64,000 nucleotides of DNA from Bin87 sp963663945 (GTDB taxonomy: Bacteria > Chloroflexota > Dehalococcoidia > Lucifugimonadales > UBA3495). The stretch spans positions 1,426,001 through 1,490,000 of the forward strand of contig OY760687.1 of assembly GCA_963663945.1 (NCBI GenBank). The letters are read 5' to 3'. This document shows, in pieces, positions 40,902-49,519 of this stretch; position 1 is the stretch's first letter; each line of letters begins with the position of its first letter. The notes beneath the pieces are model-generated. The model was not told where the DNA came from. It ran no database searches and saw only the letters and a program-made list of their open reading frames with translations. A program made the translations under genes and the position numbers.

Positions 40902-41321
40902 GTGCGCGTGATGGTGTTGGTGAAGGCCACCGAGGACAGTGAGGTCGGGGTCATGCCGTCGACAGAGCTGATCGAGGCCATGTTTGCATTCAACGAGGAG
41001 CTCGTGAATGCCGGCGTTATGCAGGCTGGCGACGGTCTGAAGCCTTCTGCTCAGGGCAAGCGCGTCGCCTTCGATGGAACCGAGCGCACGGTGATTGATG
41101 GGCCTTTCCCCGCAGTCAGCGAACTGGTAGCCGGCTTCTGGATCTGGGAAGTCGCGAGCATGGACGAAGCCGTGGAATGGGTCAGGCGCTGCCCCAACCC
41201 CATGCCCGGTCCCAGCGAGATTGAGATCCGACCGCTGTACGAGATGGAGGATTTCGCCGAGGCGATGACTCCCGAACTGGTCGAACAGGAAGAGCGGCTG
41301 CGCGAGAGTACCGGTTCCTGA
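40902..41321 (+). CDS. YCII-related protein
   Basis: With the GTG at 40902 and AAGGAG upstream the product has 139 residues. It has the YCII/YciI-like fold pattern: RVMVLVKATEDSE at the start, then TVIDGPFPAVSELVAGFWIWEVASMDEAVEWV. In this family a conserved Asp-Gly-Pro and His/Asp residues line a possible active site; the enzymatic role is unknown for most members, and some act in aromatic degradation. It is probably co-transcribed with the DUF1801 gene. Confidence 0.82.
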   Translation: MRVMVLVKATEDSEVGVMPSTELIEAMFAFNEELVNAGVMQAGDGLKPSAQGKRVAFDGTERTVIDGPFPAVSELVAGFWIWEVASMDEAVEWVRRCPNPMPGPSEIEIRPLYEMEDFAEAMTPELVEQEERLRESTGS

Positions 41322-41385
41322 AGATGCGAACCGGTAGCGTGAAGCACCCCCTGGTTCCATCTGCTAGCACGTTGGCGTTGACGTA

Positions 41386-41829
41386 ATGCCCACCATTCGA
41401 TTGGCAACCGCCCAGGACCAGGACGCCGCCATAGATCTGGTGCGCCGGCTCCTTACCGAACTCGGCGGAACCCCGGCGCCGGCGGAAGCCATGGCTACGG
41501 TGTTCGGCCAATTTGCTGACGATGGACCTTCCGGGTTCGTGGCGCTGGCCGAGGACGACGGTTGCTTCGCCGCCGTCTGCACGGTCTCCTTCGTGGAGGC
41601 CCTGCGCAGCGTCGGGCGCTACGGCATCATCCAGGAGATGTACGTCGACCCCGGCGTGCGCAGTTCCGGAGTCGGCATGGAGGTTCTCCGCTTCGCCCTC
41701 GAACACGCGGTGTCTCGTGGCTGCGCCATGGTCGAACTGGGCACGCCGTATCACGGCGAGCGGCAGATCCAGTTCTACCAGCGGGCCGGCTTCACCAACG
41801 TCGGCGCCCGCCTGCGCTGGCGGCCGTAG
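41386..41829 (+). CDS. GNAT-family N-acetyltransferase
   Basis: The product is 147 residues. The acetyl-CoA-binding region is visible as QEMYVDPGVRSSGVGMEVLRF, corresponding to motif A with the R/Q-x-x-G-x-G/A loop. The C-terminal QFYQRAGFTNVGARL is typical of GNAT enzymes. It transfers an acetyl group to an amine; the substrate cannot be predicted. Eight bases separate it from the next gene, which suggests co-expression. Confidence 0.87.
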   Translation: MPTIRLATAQDQDAAIDLVRRLLTELGGTPAPAEAMATVFGQFADDGPSGFVALAEDDGCFAAVCTVSFVEALRSVGRYGIIQEMYVDPGVRSSGVGMEVLRFALEHAVSRGCAMVELGTPYHGERQIQFYQRAGFTNVGARLRWRP

Positions 41830-41837
41830 CCCCGGGC

Positions 41838-42395
41838 GTGTCCAGCCTCATCCTCGTCCGGCATTGCGAGGCGGTGGGTCAGGGACCCGATGCACCGCTC
41901 ACGGACGCCGGCCATTGCCAGGCAGGGCAATTGGCCGTATTTCTGTCCGCCCTTCCGGTCGATGCGATCGTCACCAGCGCCTACCTGAGGGCCAGGCAAA
42001 CCGCCGAACCCGTGGCGGATCTTCTGCATCTTGGGATCGAAGTCGACCACCGTCTCAACGAACGGATCCTGTCGCCACGTCCCATCGACAACTGGCGGGA
42101 GGTGCTGCAGGATTCATTCTCTGATCCGGAACTGAGCGCGACCGGCGGCGAATCGGCCAACGAGGTGTTGACGAGGGCCTGGTCTGCCTTGAATGAGCTG
42201 CTGCGCGGCCCCCATCATTTGCCGGTCGTTGTGACCCACGGCAACCTGCTGGCCCTCGTTCTCCATTCGATTGATTCCGGTTTCGGCTATGCGGGCTGGG
42301 AAAACCTGTCCAATCCCGATGTGTATCGAGTCGACAGGGGCGGCGATGGGGTCATGAGCTTTAAACGCCTTTGGAACCCGTCGATCCTGCTCTGA
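41838..42395 (+). CDS. Histidine phosphatase family protein
   Basis: With the GTG at 41838 the product has 185 residues. The N-terminal catalytic motif reads LILVRHCEAV, where most members have RHG. The second histidine is in PVVVTHGNLLAL, and the basic-residue loop is SAYLRARQTAEPV. These cover the two-histidine active site of phosphoglycerate-mutase-like phosphatases. The substrate is unknown. The longer frame upstream lies in the GNAT gene and is not used. Confidence 0.83.
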   Translation: MSSLILVRHCEAVGQGPDAPLTDAGHCQAGQLAVFLSALPVDAIVTSAYLRARQTAEPVADLLHLGIEVDHRLNERILSPRPIDNWREVLQDSFSDPELSATGGESANEVLTRAWSALNELLRGPHHLPVVVTHGNLLALVLHSIDSGFGYAGWENLSNPDVYRVDRGGDGVMSFKRLWNPSILL

Positions 42396-42484
42396 TTGTT
42401 CGGTTGCGCCCGTTTGCCGGCCCATATAAAGTGGGCCCGGAGCAGGAAGTCAGACATTGAAAATCCACCACAAGGAGGCACACC

Positions 42485-43240
42485 ATGGCCAGGTTGGAAG
42501 GTAAGGTCGCCCTCATCAGCGGCGGCGCTCGGGGTCAGGGCGCAATCGAAGCGCGCATGTTCGCCGAGGAAGGCGCCAGCGTTGTCATCGGCGACATCCT
42601 GGATGATCAGGGTCGCCAGACCGAGGCCGAACTGCAGGAACTCGGCTACAACGTCACCTACGTGCACCTCGACGTCACCAGCGAGTCGGATTGGGAGGCG
42701 GCGGTGCAGTCGGCCGTGGACACCTACGGCAAGCTGGATGTGCTCCTGAACAACGCGGGAATCCTGATCCGCAAGAACATCGAAGAGACCACCGAAGACG
42801 ACTGGGACCGCATCTTCGCCGTCAACGCCAAGGGCGTTTTCCTGGGCACCAAGGCGGCCATCCCGGCCATGCGGGAAGCCGGCGGCGGCTCGATTATCAA
42901 CATCTCCTCCACCGCCGGCCTGGTTGGCAGCCCCAATGGTTCGGCCAGCTACACCGCCACCAAGGGCGCGGTCCGGCTGTTCACCAAGTCCACCGCCATC
43001 CAGCACGCGCGCGAGGGCATCCGCTGCAACTCCATCCACCCGGGGCCGATCGAAACGGACATGATCGCCGACACGCTGAACGACCCCGCCAACATGGCCC
43101 TGCGCATGCAACGATTGCCCCTGGGTCGAGTCGGCAAGCCCAGCGAGATCGCCTACGGCGCGATCTACCTGGCCTCCGACGAATCGTCTTTCGTCACCGG
43201 CTCGGAAGTGGTGATCGACGGCGGGACCACAGCCGCTTAG
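42485..43240 (+). CDS. Short-chain dehydrogenase/reductase
   Basis: The product is 251 residues with AAGGAGG upstream of the ATG. It is a classical SDR: the cofactor motif SGGARGQGAIEARM, the structural LLNNAGI, the catalytic Ser in NISSTAGLVGS, and Tyr and Lys in SYTATKGAV. Asp in VIGDILDDQG after the second strand suggests NAD+ preference. It resembles the 3-oxoacyl reductase or cyclopentanol dehydrogenase type. It is followed after 12 bases by an amidohydrolase, so both may act in one catabolic path. Confidence 0.9.
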   Translation: MARLEGKVALISGGARGQGAIEARMFAEEGASVVIGDILDDQGRQTEAELQELGYNVTYVHLDVTSESDWEAAVQSAVDTYGKLDVLLNNAGILIRKNIEETTEDDWDRIFAVNAKGVFLGTKAAIPAMREAGGGSIINISSTAGLVGSPNGSASYTATKGAVRLFTKSTAIQHAREGIRCNSIHPGPIETDMIADTLNDPANMALRMQRLPLGRVGKPSEIAYGAIYLASDESSFVTGSEVVIDGGTTAA

Positions 43241-43252
43241 GGAGGCATCCGC

Positions 43253-44062
43253 ATGGCAACAGTCATCGACACCCACTGCCACGCCTCGCCCTACTGGTTC
43301 GAGCCCGTGGAGATCCTTCTCGACGAGATGGAACGCGCCGGCGTTGACCAGGCGGTGCTGACCCAGTTCTTCGGCGTCTTCGACAATAGCTATCTGATCG
43401 AGGCGGTGAAGCGTTTCCCCGGCCGCTTCGCAGTGATCGCCATCGTCGACCACACCCAGCCCGACGCCGTCGACCGCGTGGCCGAACTGAAAGACCAGGG
43501 CGCGGACGGCCTGCGGTTCCAGTGCTCGTGGCGATCTCCCGGAGATGACCCTCTGGCCCTCTGGCGCAAGTGCGCCGAGCTTGGCATCGTTGCCAGCGTC
43601 ATGGGTCCAGCGGAACACTACGCGGCTCCCGAGTTCGAGGAGATAATCCGCGAATTGCCCAACCTGAACATCGTGATCGAGCACCTGGCCGGAGTCGGCG
43701 CTTTCTGGGGCCCGGGCCGCGCCGATACTGAAATCCCCATGGACGCCTACCGCCGGTCGCTGGAGCTTTCGAAGTATCCCAACGTGTACATGAAGATACC
43801 GGGCCTGGGTGAGTTCTGCCCCCGGCCCCAGCCTTTCCGCCAGCCTATCCCCTTCGACAACATCCCGCCTTTGATCGAAATGGCGGTGGAAGCCTTCGGC
43901 GGCGGCCGCCTCATGTGGGGCAGCGACTTCCCGCCCTCGGCCAACCGGGAGGGCTACCGCAACGCCCTGCGCTTGCCCATGGAGCTGATCGACTATCCCA
44001 GCACGGAGGCGCGGGACATGGTCTTCGGCGGCACCGCGGCGAACCTCTGGGAGTTTCGTTAG
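43253..44062 (+). CDS. Amidohydrolase-2-type TIM-barrel metal-dependent hydrolase
   Basis: The product is 269 residues with GGGAGG upstream. The family signature is present: the metal-binding IDTHCHA at the start, IVIEHLAGVG in the middle and LMWGSDFPPS near the end. Enzymes of this group hydrolyse or decarboxylate small carboxylic acids, lactones or similar substrates. The enzyme probably acts with the preceding SDR. A 28-bp palindromic repeat follows the stop. Confidence 0.87.
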   Translation: MATVIDTHCHASPYWFEPVEILLDEMERAGVDQAVLTQFFGVFDNSYLIEAVKRFPGRFAVIAIVDHTQPDAVDRVAELKDQGADGLRFQCSWRSPGDDPLALWRKCAELGIVASVMGPAEHYAAPEFEEIIRELPNLNIVIEHLAGVGAFWGPGRADTEIPMDAYRRSLELSKYPNVYMKIPGLGEFCPRPQPFRQPIPFDNIPPLIEMAVEAFGGGRLMWGSDFPPSANREGYRNALRLPMELIDYPSTEARDMVFGGTAANLWEFR

Positions 44063-44090
44063 GCGGGCATTACTCTGTTGGCACAATCAT

Positions 44091-44118
44091 GTAGGGGCGA
44101 ATGATCATTCGCCCCTAC
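44091..44118. repeat. 28-bp palindromic intergenic repeat, copy 1
   Basis: The sequence is a perfect palindrome: GTAGGGGCGAATGA plus its reverse complement. It lies between the amidohydrolase stop and the ribosome site of the next gene. A close relative occurs at 50325-50351. Sequences of this type are widely dispersed in bacterial genomes as short repeats. Confidence 0.85.
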
Positions 44119-44138
44119 CCATCACAGGAGGCGTCACA

Positions 44139-44660
44139 ATGCCACGATTCGCAGTTGATCTCAACACCGCAGACGGTCGGGCCAAGGTTGGCGGACAACC
44201 CTGGCGAGTTGCTCCCGGCCTCGTGCCCGGAGAGCCCAACGAGGGCCTGACTGCTCAACTTCTCGCCACGCCGGCGCGCCTGGCCGATTTCGATGACTCC
44301 GGATGGGACATCTGCGACAACGTCCGCCAGAGCCTGTCCGTCGGTTTCACCTTCGCCTGGTACCGCATCGCCGTCACCTTGCCCGAATCCATCGATGGCG
44401 TGAGCGTTGCCGGCTCTCGCGTCTGGTTCGAGACCAACTTCGACAACTACGGCGAGGTCTGGGTCGACGGAGAGATCGACCGCGCCTACGGGTCCATCGT
44501 CGGCCTGAACACCCCGCACCGCGTGGAAATCGCCGAGGTCGGCGAACCCGGCACCCGCTACGTCATCGCCTGCCTCTGCCTGAACGGCCCGCTGGCCGCG
44601 CCGCGCGGCGGCATCTTCATGCGCTTCGCCACCCTGGCCTTCGAGGCGACCGACAACTAG
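44139..44660 (+). CDS. Hypothetical protein with a beta-sandwich, carbohydrate-binding-like fold
   Basis: The product is 173 residues with AGGAGG upstream. Its composition and the pattern FDDSGWDICDNVRQ, FAWYRIAVTLPE, VWFETNFDNYGEVWVDGE recall the sugar-binding N-terminal domain of family 2 glycoside hydrolases. No catalytic domain is attached. The function is unknown. It may go with the preceding SDR and amidohydrolase genes, since a similar order and spacing would fit one transcription unit with the repeat inside it. Confidence 0.65.
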   Translation: MPRFAVDLNTADGRAKVGGQPWRVAPGLVPGEPNEGLTAQLLATPARLADFDDSGWDICDNVRQSLSVGFTFAWYRIAVTLPESIDGVSVAGSRVWFETNFDNYGEVWVDGEIDRAYGSIVGLNTPHRVEIAEVGEPGTRYVIACLCLNGPLAAPRGGIFMRFATLAFEATDN

Positions 44661-44690
44661 CCGATTCGATTGGGTCGGCGAACAAGATCA

Positions 44691-44713
44691 GGGGCGGGTC
44701 ATTGACCCGCCCC
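44691..44713. terminator. Bidirectional stem-loop between convergent genes
   Basis: The arms GGGGCGGGTCA and TGACCCGCCCC are separated by one base. It lies between the plus-strand gene ending at 44660 and the minus-strand gene ending at 44743 and is the only strong structure there. There is no T-run. Confidence 0.6.
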
Positions 44714-44742
44714 ATCAATTCGAGACCGTATGCGCTCGCCGT

Positions 44743-45489
44743 CTACGACAGGTGCTGCCCGTAGAACTGGAAGATGCGCGGCCAGGCGGCGTTGGACGCT
44801 TCCACGGCGTAGCTGGGCCGGTCGACGGCAACGAACCCGTGGCCAGCGTTGGGGTAGATCTCGTACTCCCAAGACTTGCCGGCGGCCTTGATAGCGGCGT
44901 CGGTGACCTTCACCTCGTCAACCGAGGGTCGCGCGTCGTCCTCGCCGAAAATCCCCAGGAGCGGGCACGACAGGTCGGACACGAACTCGATGGGAGCATG
45001 CGGCATGGCCGCTGTGGGAGGCTCGCTGTCGCGCGGGGTCACGCCGCCGCCCCAGCAGTCTACCGCCGCACTCAGGCCCTTGAGCTTGCACGCGGCCAGG
45101 AACACCTGGCGTCCTCCGGAGCAGAACCCGATGATGCCCACCTTGCCGTTGTAGTTGGACAGGTGGCGCAGGTAGCCGATCGCGCCCTCGGCATCGCCCA
45201 GGGTGCGGTCGTCGGGCATGCCGCCCGCCTCGCGGATGCTGTTGCTGTTGGCCACCGGGTCGTCGTGGCCCTGCCGGTAGTGCAGGTTGGGCATGATGGC
45301 GATGTAGCCGTTGTGCGCGAACATGCGGGCCATTTGCTTGCTGGCCTCGTCCCAGCCGGGCATGTGGTGGAACAGCATCACCGCTCCAAACGGGCCCTCG
45401 CCGAGAGGGCGCGCCAAATAAGCGTTGATGGCGTCGCCGTTGTGTCCTTCTACCCAGATGTGTTCAGCCATCATTCCTTGGTTGGGCAT
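44743..45489 (-). CDS. Dienelactone hydrolase family protein
   Basis: With the ATG at 45489 (GGAGG upstream) the product has 248 residues. The catalytic triad is visible: Cys in GIIGFCSGGRQ, Asp in GIFGEDDARP and His in PNAGHGFVA. The family opens lactone rings, for example dienelactone in chlorocatechol breakdown, and many members have other ester substrates. The frame extends upstream to 45576 without a ribosome site. It is transcribed alone. Confidence 0.9.
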   Translation of the reverse strand: MPNQGMMAEHIWVEGHNGDAINAYLARPLGEGPFGAVMLFHHMPGWDEASKQMARMFAHNGYIAIMPNLHYRQGHDDPVANSNSIREAGGMPDDRTLGDAEGAIGYLRHLSNYNGKVGIIGFCSGGRQVFLAACKLKGLSAAVDCWGGGVTPRDSEPPTAAMPHAPIEFVSDLSCPLLGIFGEDDARPSVDEVKVTDAAIKAAGKSWEYEIYPNAGHGFVAVDRPSYAVEASNAAWPRIFQFYGQHLS

Positions 45490-45649
45490 AACGTGGTACC
45501 TCCGCAGCGAAAGTGGTTTCTTGGTTAGCACATGCGTCCGGCCGGGCCCGCGTTCGACGCAGGCTCCGTGACGCACGAACGAAGATTACTATCGGCCCTG
45601 CTGCAAGTCAAACGTGAAAGGGGCTGGATCCCGCACGATCAGCGTTCTC

Positions 45650-46426
45650 CTAACGGAGCCCCGCCTGTGCCAACAGCGACTTGAGCATCCGCCCCATCTG
45701 TGCCTCGTGATGCGGGGCGAAGGCGGTGAACTCCCGCAGGTTCCGCGCCGCTTCTTTCGCAGGATTGAACCGCTCGCCCATGAGCTCGTAGTCGCCGGCC
45801 AGCTCGCGGTTCCAAACCTGCAATTCGCCGAGCGTCAATTGCGGTTCAAACTGGAAACCGTAAGAAAGCCCGTATCGGAACGCCATCGGGAAGCGCACGT
45901 ATCCGCCATCGCGCCGCAGCATCGTGCCTTCAGCCAGCAGCGTCGCACCGGCCGGCACGGTGAACTGCTCGCCGTGCAATGTGGGCACGAGCGGGATGTT
46001 AATCTCGCCAAAGGCAGGATCGGTACGTCCGGATTCGGTGACGTCAATTTTGCGCAGTCCGAACTGGTAGCCGCCGGTGGGCGCAACGGCGCCGCCCAAG
46101 GCTTTGGACAGCAACTGCGCACCCAGGCAAATGCCGACGACTGGCGTGGGTTCCCGATTGCCAACGTCGCCGGTGGCTGCCGCGCGCAGGTACGCCATCT
46201 CCTGTATCAGGGCCGGGTAGTTGTCGTTGGCCGACATCGGGCCGCCCAATGCTACGATCAGATCCACATCAGACAAGTCAGGGGCGTCAAATCTGTCGAA
46301 GTCCGGAGCGCACGCATACACCGGCACTGTGGTCAGTTCGAAGCCGGCATCACGTAATATGCCGGTGAAGTTGGCCCCGAGCGTTTCCACCGGATGGTGC
46401 TGGATGATCACCGCGCGCTTGGTCAT
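45650..46426 (-). CDS. Class I glutamine amidotransferase-like protein lacking the usual His
   Basis: The product is 258 residues. The nucleophile elbow GICLGAQLLSKALG carries the catalytic Cys and the fold matches GMP-synthase-type GATase1 domains (VALGGPMSAND, LHGEQFTVPAG). Where these enzymes have the catalytic His in a QFHPE-like motif, this one reads GFQFEPQLT, with Glu in place of His. It may therefore hydrolyse something other than glutamine, or be inactive. The stop codon of the Nudix gene overlaps its start by four bases, so the two are coupled. Confidence 0.8.
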   Translation of the reverse strand: MTKRAVIIQHHPVETLGANFTGILRDAGFELTTVPVYACAPDFDRFDAPDLSDVDLIVALGGPMSANDNYPALIQEMAYLRAAATGDVGNREPTPVVGICLGAQLLSKALGGAVAPTGGYQFGLRKIDVTESGRTDPAFGEINIPLVPTLHGEQFTVPAGATLLAEGTMLRRDGGYVRFPMAFRYGLSYGFQFEPQLTLGELQVWNRELAGDYELMGERFNPAKEAARNLREFTAFAPHHEAQMGRMLKSLLAQAGLR

Positions 46427-46950
46427 CCGGCGGTTGCTCCTTGGCGTGCCAAATCAGCCAACACCAGCCGATCCGTCGGGAACGCCAGCGGCTCCGGCGG
46501 GTCGTCCGGCGCAAACCATCCGACCTGGTCCAAGTCGTCCGACGCGGCGGTTTGCCCGCCGATGACTATCCCGTAGAACCACACGCCGACGGTCAGCGTG
46601 GCCGGGTTGTGAAAGTTCGAATGGACCGCGCACACTTCCCCGATCTGCACGTCCAGCCCGGTCTCTTCTTCAAACTCACGGCGTGCGGCCTCTCGGATGT
46701 CCTCACCCCACTCGACATAACCGCAGGGAATGCACCACTCGCCCACGTTGCCGCCTGCCGATCGCCGGCCAAGCAGGACCCGGCCTTCCTCGTCCAGAAC
46801 CACCACCGCCACTCCAACTGCCGGATTGCGGAAATGCACGAACCCGCACGATGCGCAGGACGGCCGGGGCAGACCGCCCCTGACTTTGGCATCCAGGGGT
46901 CCGGCGCACCGCGGGCAGTAACGATAGTCGGGCGAAACTGAATCCGGCAT
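46423..46950 (-). CDS. Nudix hydrolase with N-terminal zinc ribbon
   Basis: The product is 175 residues. Two Cys pairs near the start (YCPRCAGPL and CASCGFVHF) form a zinc ribbon like that of NADH pyrophosphatase NudC. The Nudix box follows: GYVEWGEDIREAARREFEEE ends with TGLD. It hydrolyses nucleoside diphosphate derivatives or similar. The length is shorter than NudC (about 260 residues), so the substrate may differ. It is coupled to the amidotransferase-like gene downstream. Confidence 0.88.
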   Translation of the reverse strand: MPDSVSPDYRYCPRCAGPLDAKVRGGLPRPSCASCGFVHFRNPAVGVAVVVLDEEGRVLLGRRSAGGNVGEWCIPCGYVEWGEDIREAARREFEEETGLDVQIGEVCAVHSNFHNPATLTVGVWFYGIVIGGQTAASDDLDQVGWFAPDDPPEPLAFPTDRLVLADLARQGATAG

Positions 46951-46959
46951 CGGCGCCCG

Positions 46960-48540
46960 CTATGTCGCCGCCCGGCCCCGACGCAGCGCGCGACCTGGCA
47001 GCGCCCCGGTGTTTTCGCCCTGCTGGATCACCATCCGGCCGTTGACTATCACGTACTCGATACCCACCGGGTATTGCTTGGGGTTCTCCCTGGTGGCCAG
47101 CGCCTTGACCGTGTCCGGGTTGAACACCACGATGTCGGCCTTGAACCCGTCCCGCAGCAGGCCCCGGTCCGGTATTCCCAGACGCTGCGCCGGGAAGGAG
47201 GTCATCTTGCGGATGGCCTCGGGCAGACGCATGTGCTTTTCGGCCCGCACGAACTCCGCCAATACGATGGGGAAGCATCCGTAGGTGCGCGGGTTGGGGT
47301 ACTCGCCGAACAGGATGGCGTCCGACGCGATCATGCCGTACGGATGGGACACGAAGGCGTAAAGCGTCTGCGCGTTGGTACCCAGCCCCACGGTGCTGAT
47401 GCCCAGGTTCTCGTCCAGCAGCAGGTCGAACAGCGTGTCGGCCGGATCCTGACCGCGCATCTCGGCGATGTCGGTTATGAGCCGACCGTCGTAGATCTGA
47501 TTCTCCGGCTTGGCGAAATTGGTCAGCCAGTTGTTGTCCAGCCGGCTCGGCGTGATTTCACGCTTCATCCGTGCCCGATCATCCGCATCCTGCAGCGCCG
47601 CGATGAGCCGCTCTGGCCCGCCGTCCTTGGCCCAGTGTGGCAGCCCAATGGTCGGCGTCGTACCGGAGTACGGATAGGTGTAGCAGTCGAAAGTGCAGTC
47701 GATGCCCTCGGCCCGGGCGTCTTCCACCAGCCCCAGGTGTCCCAGGTGGCTCCCTACGCCTGAGACCGACTGCCGGTAGTGCGTCAGGTGCACCGGAATT
47801 CCGCTGCGCCGCCCGATTTCCACCGCCTCGTGCCACGGCGCCAGGTAGCCCTGGCTCAGCAGGCTGGCCCGGGTGTGGGTGTGGTAGATGCCGCCAAGCG
47901 CCGCCGCCGTTTCCGACAGGGCAACCAGTTCGTCGGTGTCCGCGTACGCGCCCGGCGGGTAATCCAGCCCCGTGGACAATCCCCACGCGCCCTCTTCCAT
48001 CGCCTCCCGCACCACCGACTGCATGTCGGCGATTTCGCCGTCGGTGGCATCCCGCTGTTCCCAGCCCACGCTCCAGATGCGCACCGGCGAGTTGCCCAGG
48101 ATGTAGGCCATGTTGATGGCGACGGTGTCGTCGTACTTGCCCAGCAGGTCGGCAACGGTGAGCCAGTCCGCCGGCATCGGCGGGTAGCCGTTCAGGCCGG
48201 CGTCCAGCCAGATGTACCGGTGCAGATCCTCCTGCGTCTTGAAGGGCGCGTGGGAGATGCCGTCGATCCCTACCAACTCCGTGGTCACGCCCTGGCGCAC
48301 CTTCGGGTCGTGGTGCGGTTCCCCGAGTATCGTCAGCCCGGCGTGCGAATGCAGGTCGACGAACCCGGGGCAGACGACGTGCCCGGTGGCATCGATCACC
48401 CGCGCCGCGTTCTCACGGAGGTCCGCATCGTCGCCCCGGTGGATCGTCACCGTATCGCCCGTGACTGCCACCGCAGCGTGGAACCCGGGGCTGCCCGAGC
48501 CGTCGATTACCTGTCCGTTGCAGATCAGTAGGTCTATCAT
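46960..48540 (-). CDS. N-acyl-D-amino-acid deacylase-like amidohydrolase
   Basis: With the ATG at 48540 the product has 526 residues. The start matches the family: MIDLLICNGQVIDGSGSPG, then the metal site PGFVDLHSHAGL. The middle contains QGVTTELVGIDGIS and the end has MTSFPAQRLGIPDRGLLRDGFKADIVVF, as in D-aminoacylase and related dihydropyrimidinase-like enzymes. It releases the acid from N-acyl-D-amino acids or a similar amide. The longer frame to 48642 lacks a ribosome site. The divergent gene at 48569 begins 29 bases away. Confidence 0.88.
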   Translation of the reverse strand: MIDLLICNGQVIDGSGSPGFHAAVAVTGDTVTIHRGDDADLRENAARVIDATGHVVCPGFVDLHSHAGLTILGEPHHDPKVRQGVTTELVGIDGISHAPFKTQEDLHRYIWLDAGLNGYPPMPADWLTVADLLGKYDDTVAINMAYILGNSPVRIWSVGWEQRDATDGEIADMQSVVREAMEEGAWGLSTGLDYPPGAYADTDELVALSETAAALGGIYHTHTRASLLSQGYLAPWHEAVEIGRRSGIPVHLTHYRQSVSGVGSHLGHLGLVEDARAEGIDCTFDCYTYPYSGTTPTIGLPHWAKDGGPERLIAALQDADDRARMKREITPSRLDNNWLTNFAKPENQIYDGRLITDIAEMRGQDPADTLFDLLLDENLGISTVGLGTNAQTLYAFVSHPYGMIASDAILFGEYPNPRTYGCFPIVLAEFVRAEKHMRLPEAIRKMTSFPAQRLGIPDRGLLRDGFKADIVVFNPDTVKALATRENPKQYPVGIEYVIVNGRMVIQQGENTGALPGRALRRGRAAT

Positions 48541-48568
48541 GGTCGGATGATAGCACGCGCATTGGGGA

Positions 48569-49519
48569 ATGGACGCCATGCTGAATCTGTTGTCTCGGTT
48601 CTTCAGAAAGCTGTTCGCCGGCGACGGACGGGTGCAGGACATTCCCGAATACAGTGTCCATCCGCCCGGCTTGACCTTTCTGGCGGATGTGACTGCCGGC
48701 CGATGGGTCGAGGATGGGTTTTGTCCACGCTTTGCGACCCTGGGCGCGCTGATCCCCGATAGTTTCGAAGCCCACGCTCGTATCCTGCACCCCGCTCTGG
48801 ACGATGCGTTCGATCCGGTGAAGTGGTCAACGGTGGCCGAGTGGTCCGGTCGCGTTTACCACCCGGTGATGTCCTTCGAGGGCATCGCGTCCCCGGCCGA
48901 CGGTCGTGGAGCAGGTGGTCGCCCTTGGCATGAAGACCCCAATCACGGAAGCATGGAAGAGGAAACGGCAACGGAGTTGGCCGCGTTCCTCTCGCGATTC
49001 ACCGGTACGCCGGATCGGTGCTATTTCGCCGTGTGGGAAGGCTACGGTCAGTACTCTGGCGGCAGTGCCCAGCTCACCTCCGACGGCCGCGGAGGGAGGC
49101 TCGGTACTCCCCGTGACATCAGGAAGGCCAAACGGATCAGGGGTGTGGGTCGGAACTATCTGCTCTACACGGGCAGACTGGAGCAAATCGTCGAGTTTTA
49201 CCGCAACTTCCTGTCCGAACCGCCCAACATCTGGTGGCCGGCCGACCGCGCGTGGTTTGTCGCCACCGACATTGACCTGGACTCCACCTACGTCGGCGGC
49301 AACCGGGAGTGCATCGCGGAGATTCTCACGGATGACGCGCTGGAGGCGGTAACGGCCAGCCGCGAGGCTGCGGTTGCGATGACGGCGGACGAGATCAACC
49401 TGTCGGATCGGTCTGGATATCCGGGCGTGGCCGCGAACTCGGTTGCGCCCGCCGGCCGGCAACCGTACACTGCGGCTGACCCGGTGGGTCCTACACCTAC
49501 GGAGGAACAGCATGACTGA
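48569..49519 (+). CDS. Hypothetical protein
   Basis: The product is 316 residues. There is no signal peptide or membrane segment except a short hydrophobic N-terminal stretch (MLNLLSRFFRKLF). It contains many aromatic residues (CYFAVWEGYGQYSGGSAQL, WWPADRAWFVATDIDLDSTYVGG). I do not recognise the family; the Asp/Trp pattern around VATDIDLDS recalls uncharacterised actinobacterial and Chloroflexota proteins. It shares a short divergent promoter region with the deacylase gene and overlaps the next gene start by eight bases. Confidence 0.65.
   Translation: MDAMLNLLSRFFRKLFAGDGRVQDIPEYSVHPPGLTFLADVTAGRWVEDGFCPRFATLGALIPDSFEAHARILHPALDDAFDPVKWSTVAEWSGRVYHPVMSFEGIASPADGRGAGGRPWHEDPNHGSMEEETATELAAFLSRFTGTPDRCYFAVWEGYGQYSGGSAQLTSDGRGGRLGTPRDIRKAKRIRGVGRNYLLYTGRLEQIVEFYRNFLSEPPNIWWPADRAWFVATDIDLDSTYVGGNRECIAEILTDDALEAVTASREAAVAMTADEINLSDRSGYPGVAANSVAPAGRQPYTAADPVGPTPTEEQHD

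Noticed and set aside
40263..41360. 365-residue minus-strand frame opposite the DUF1801 and YCII genes
   Set aside because: It is the mirror of two recognisable plus-strand genes and has no independent support.
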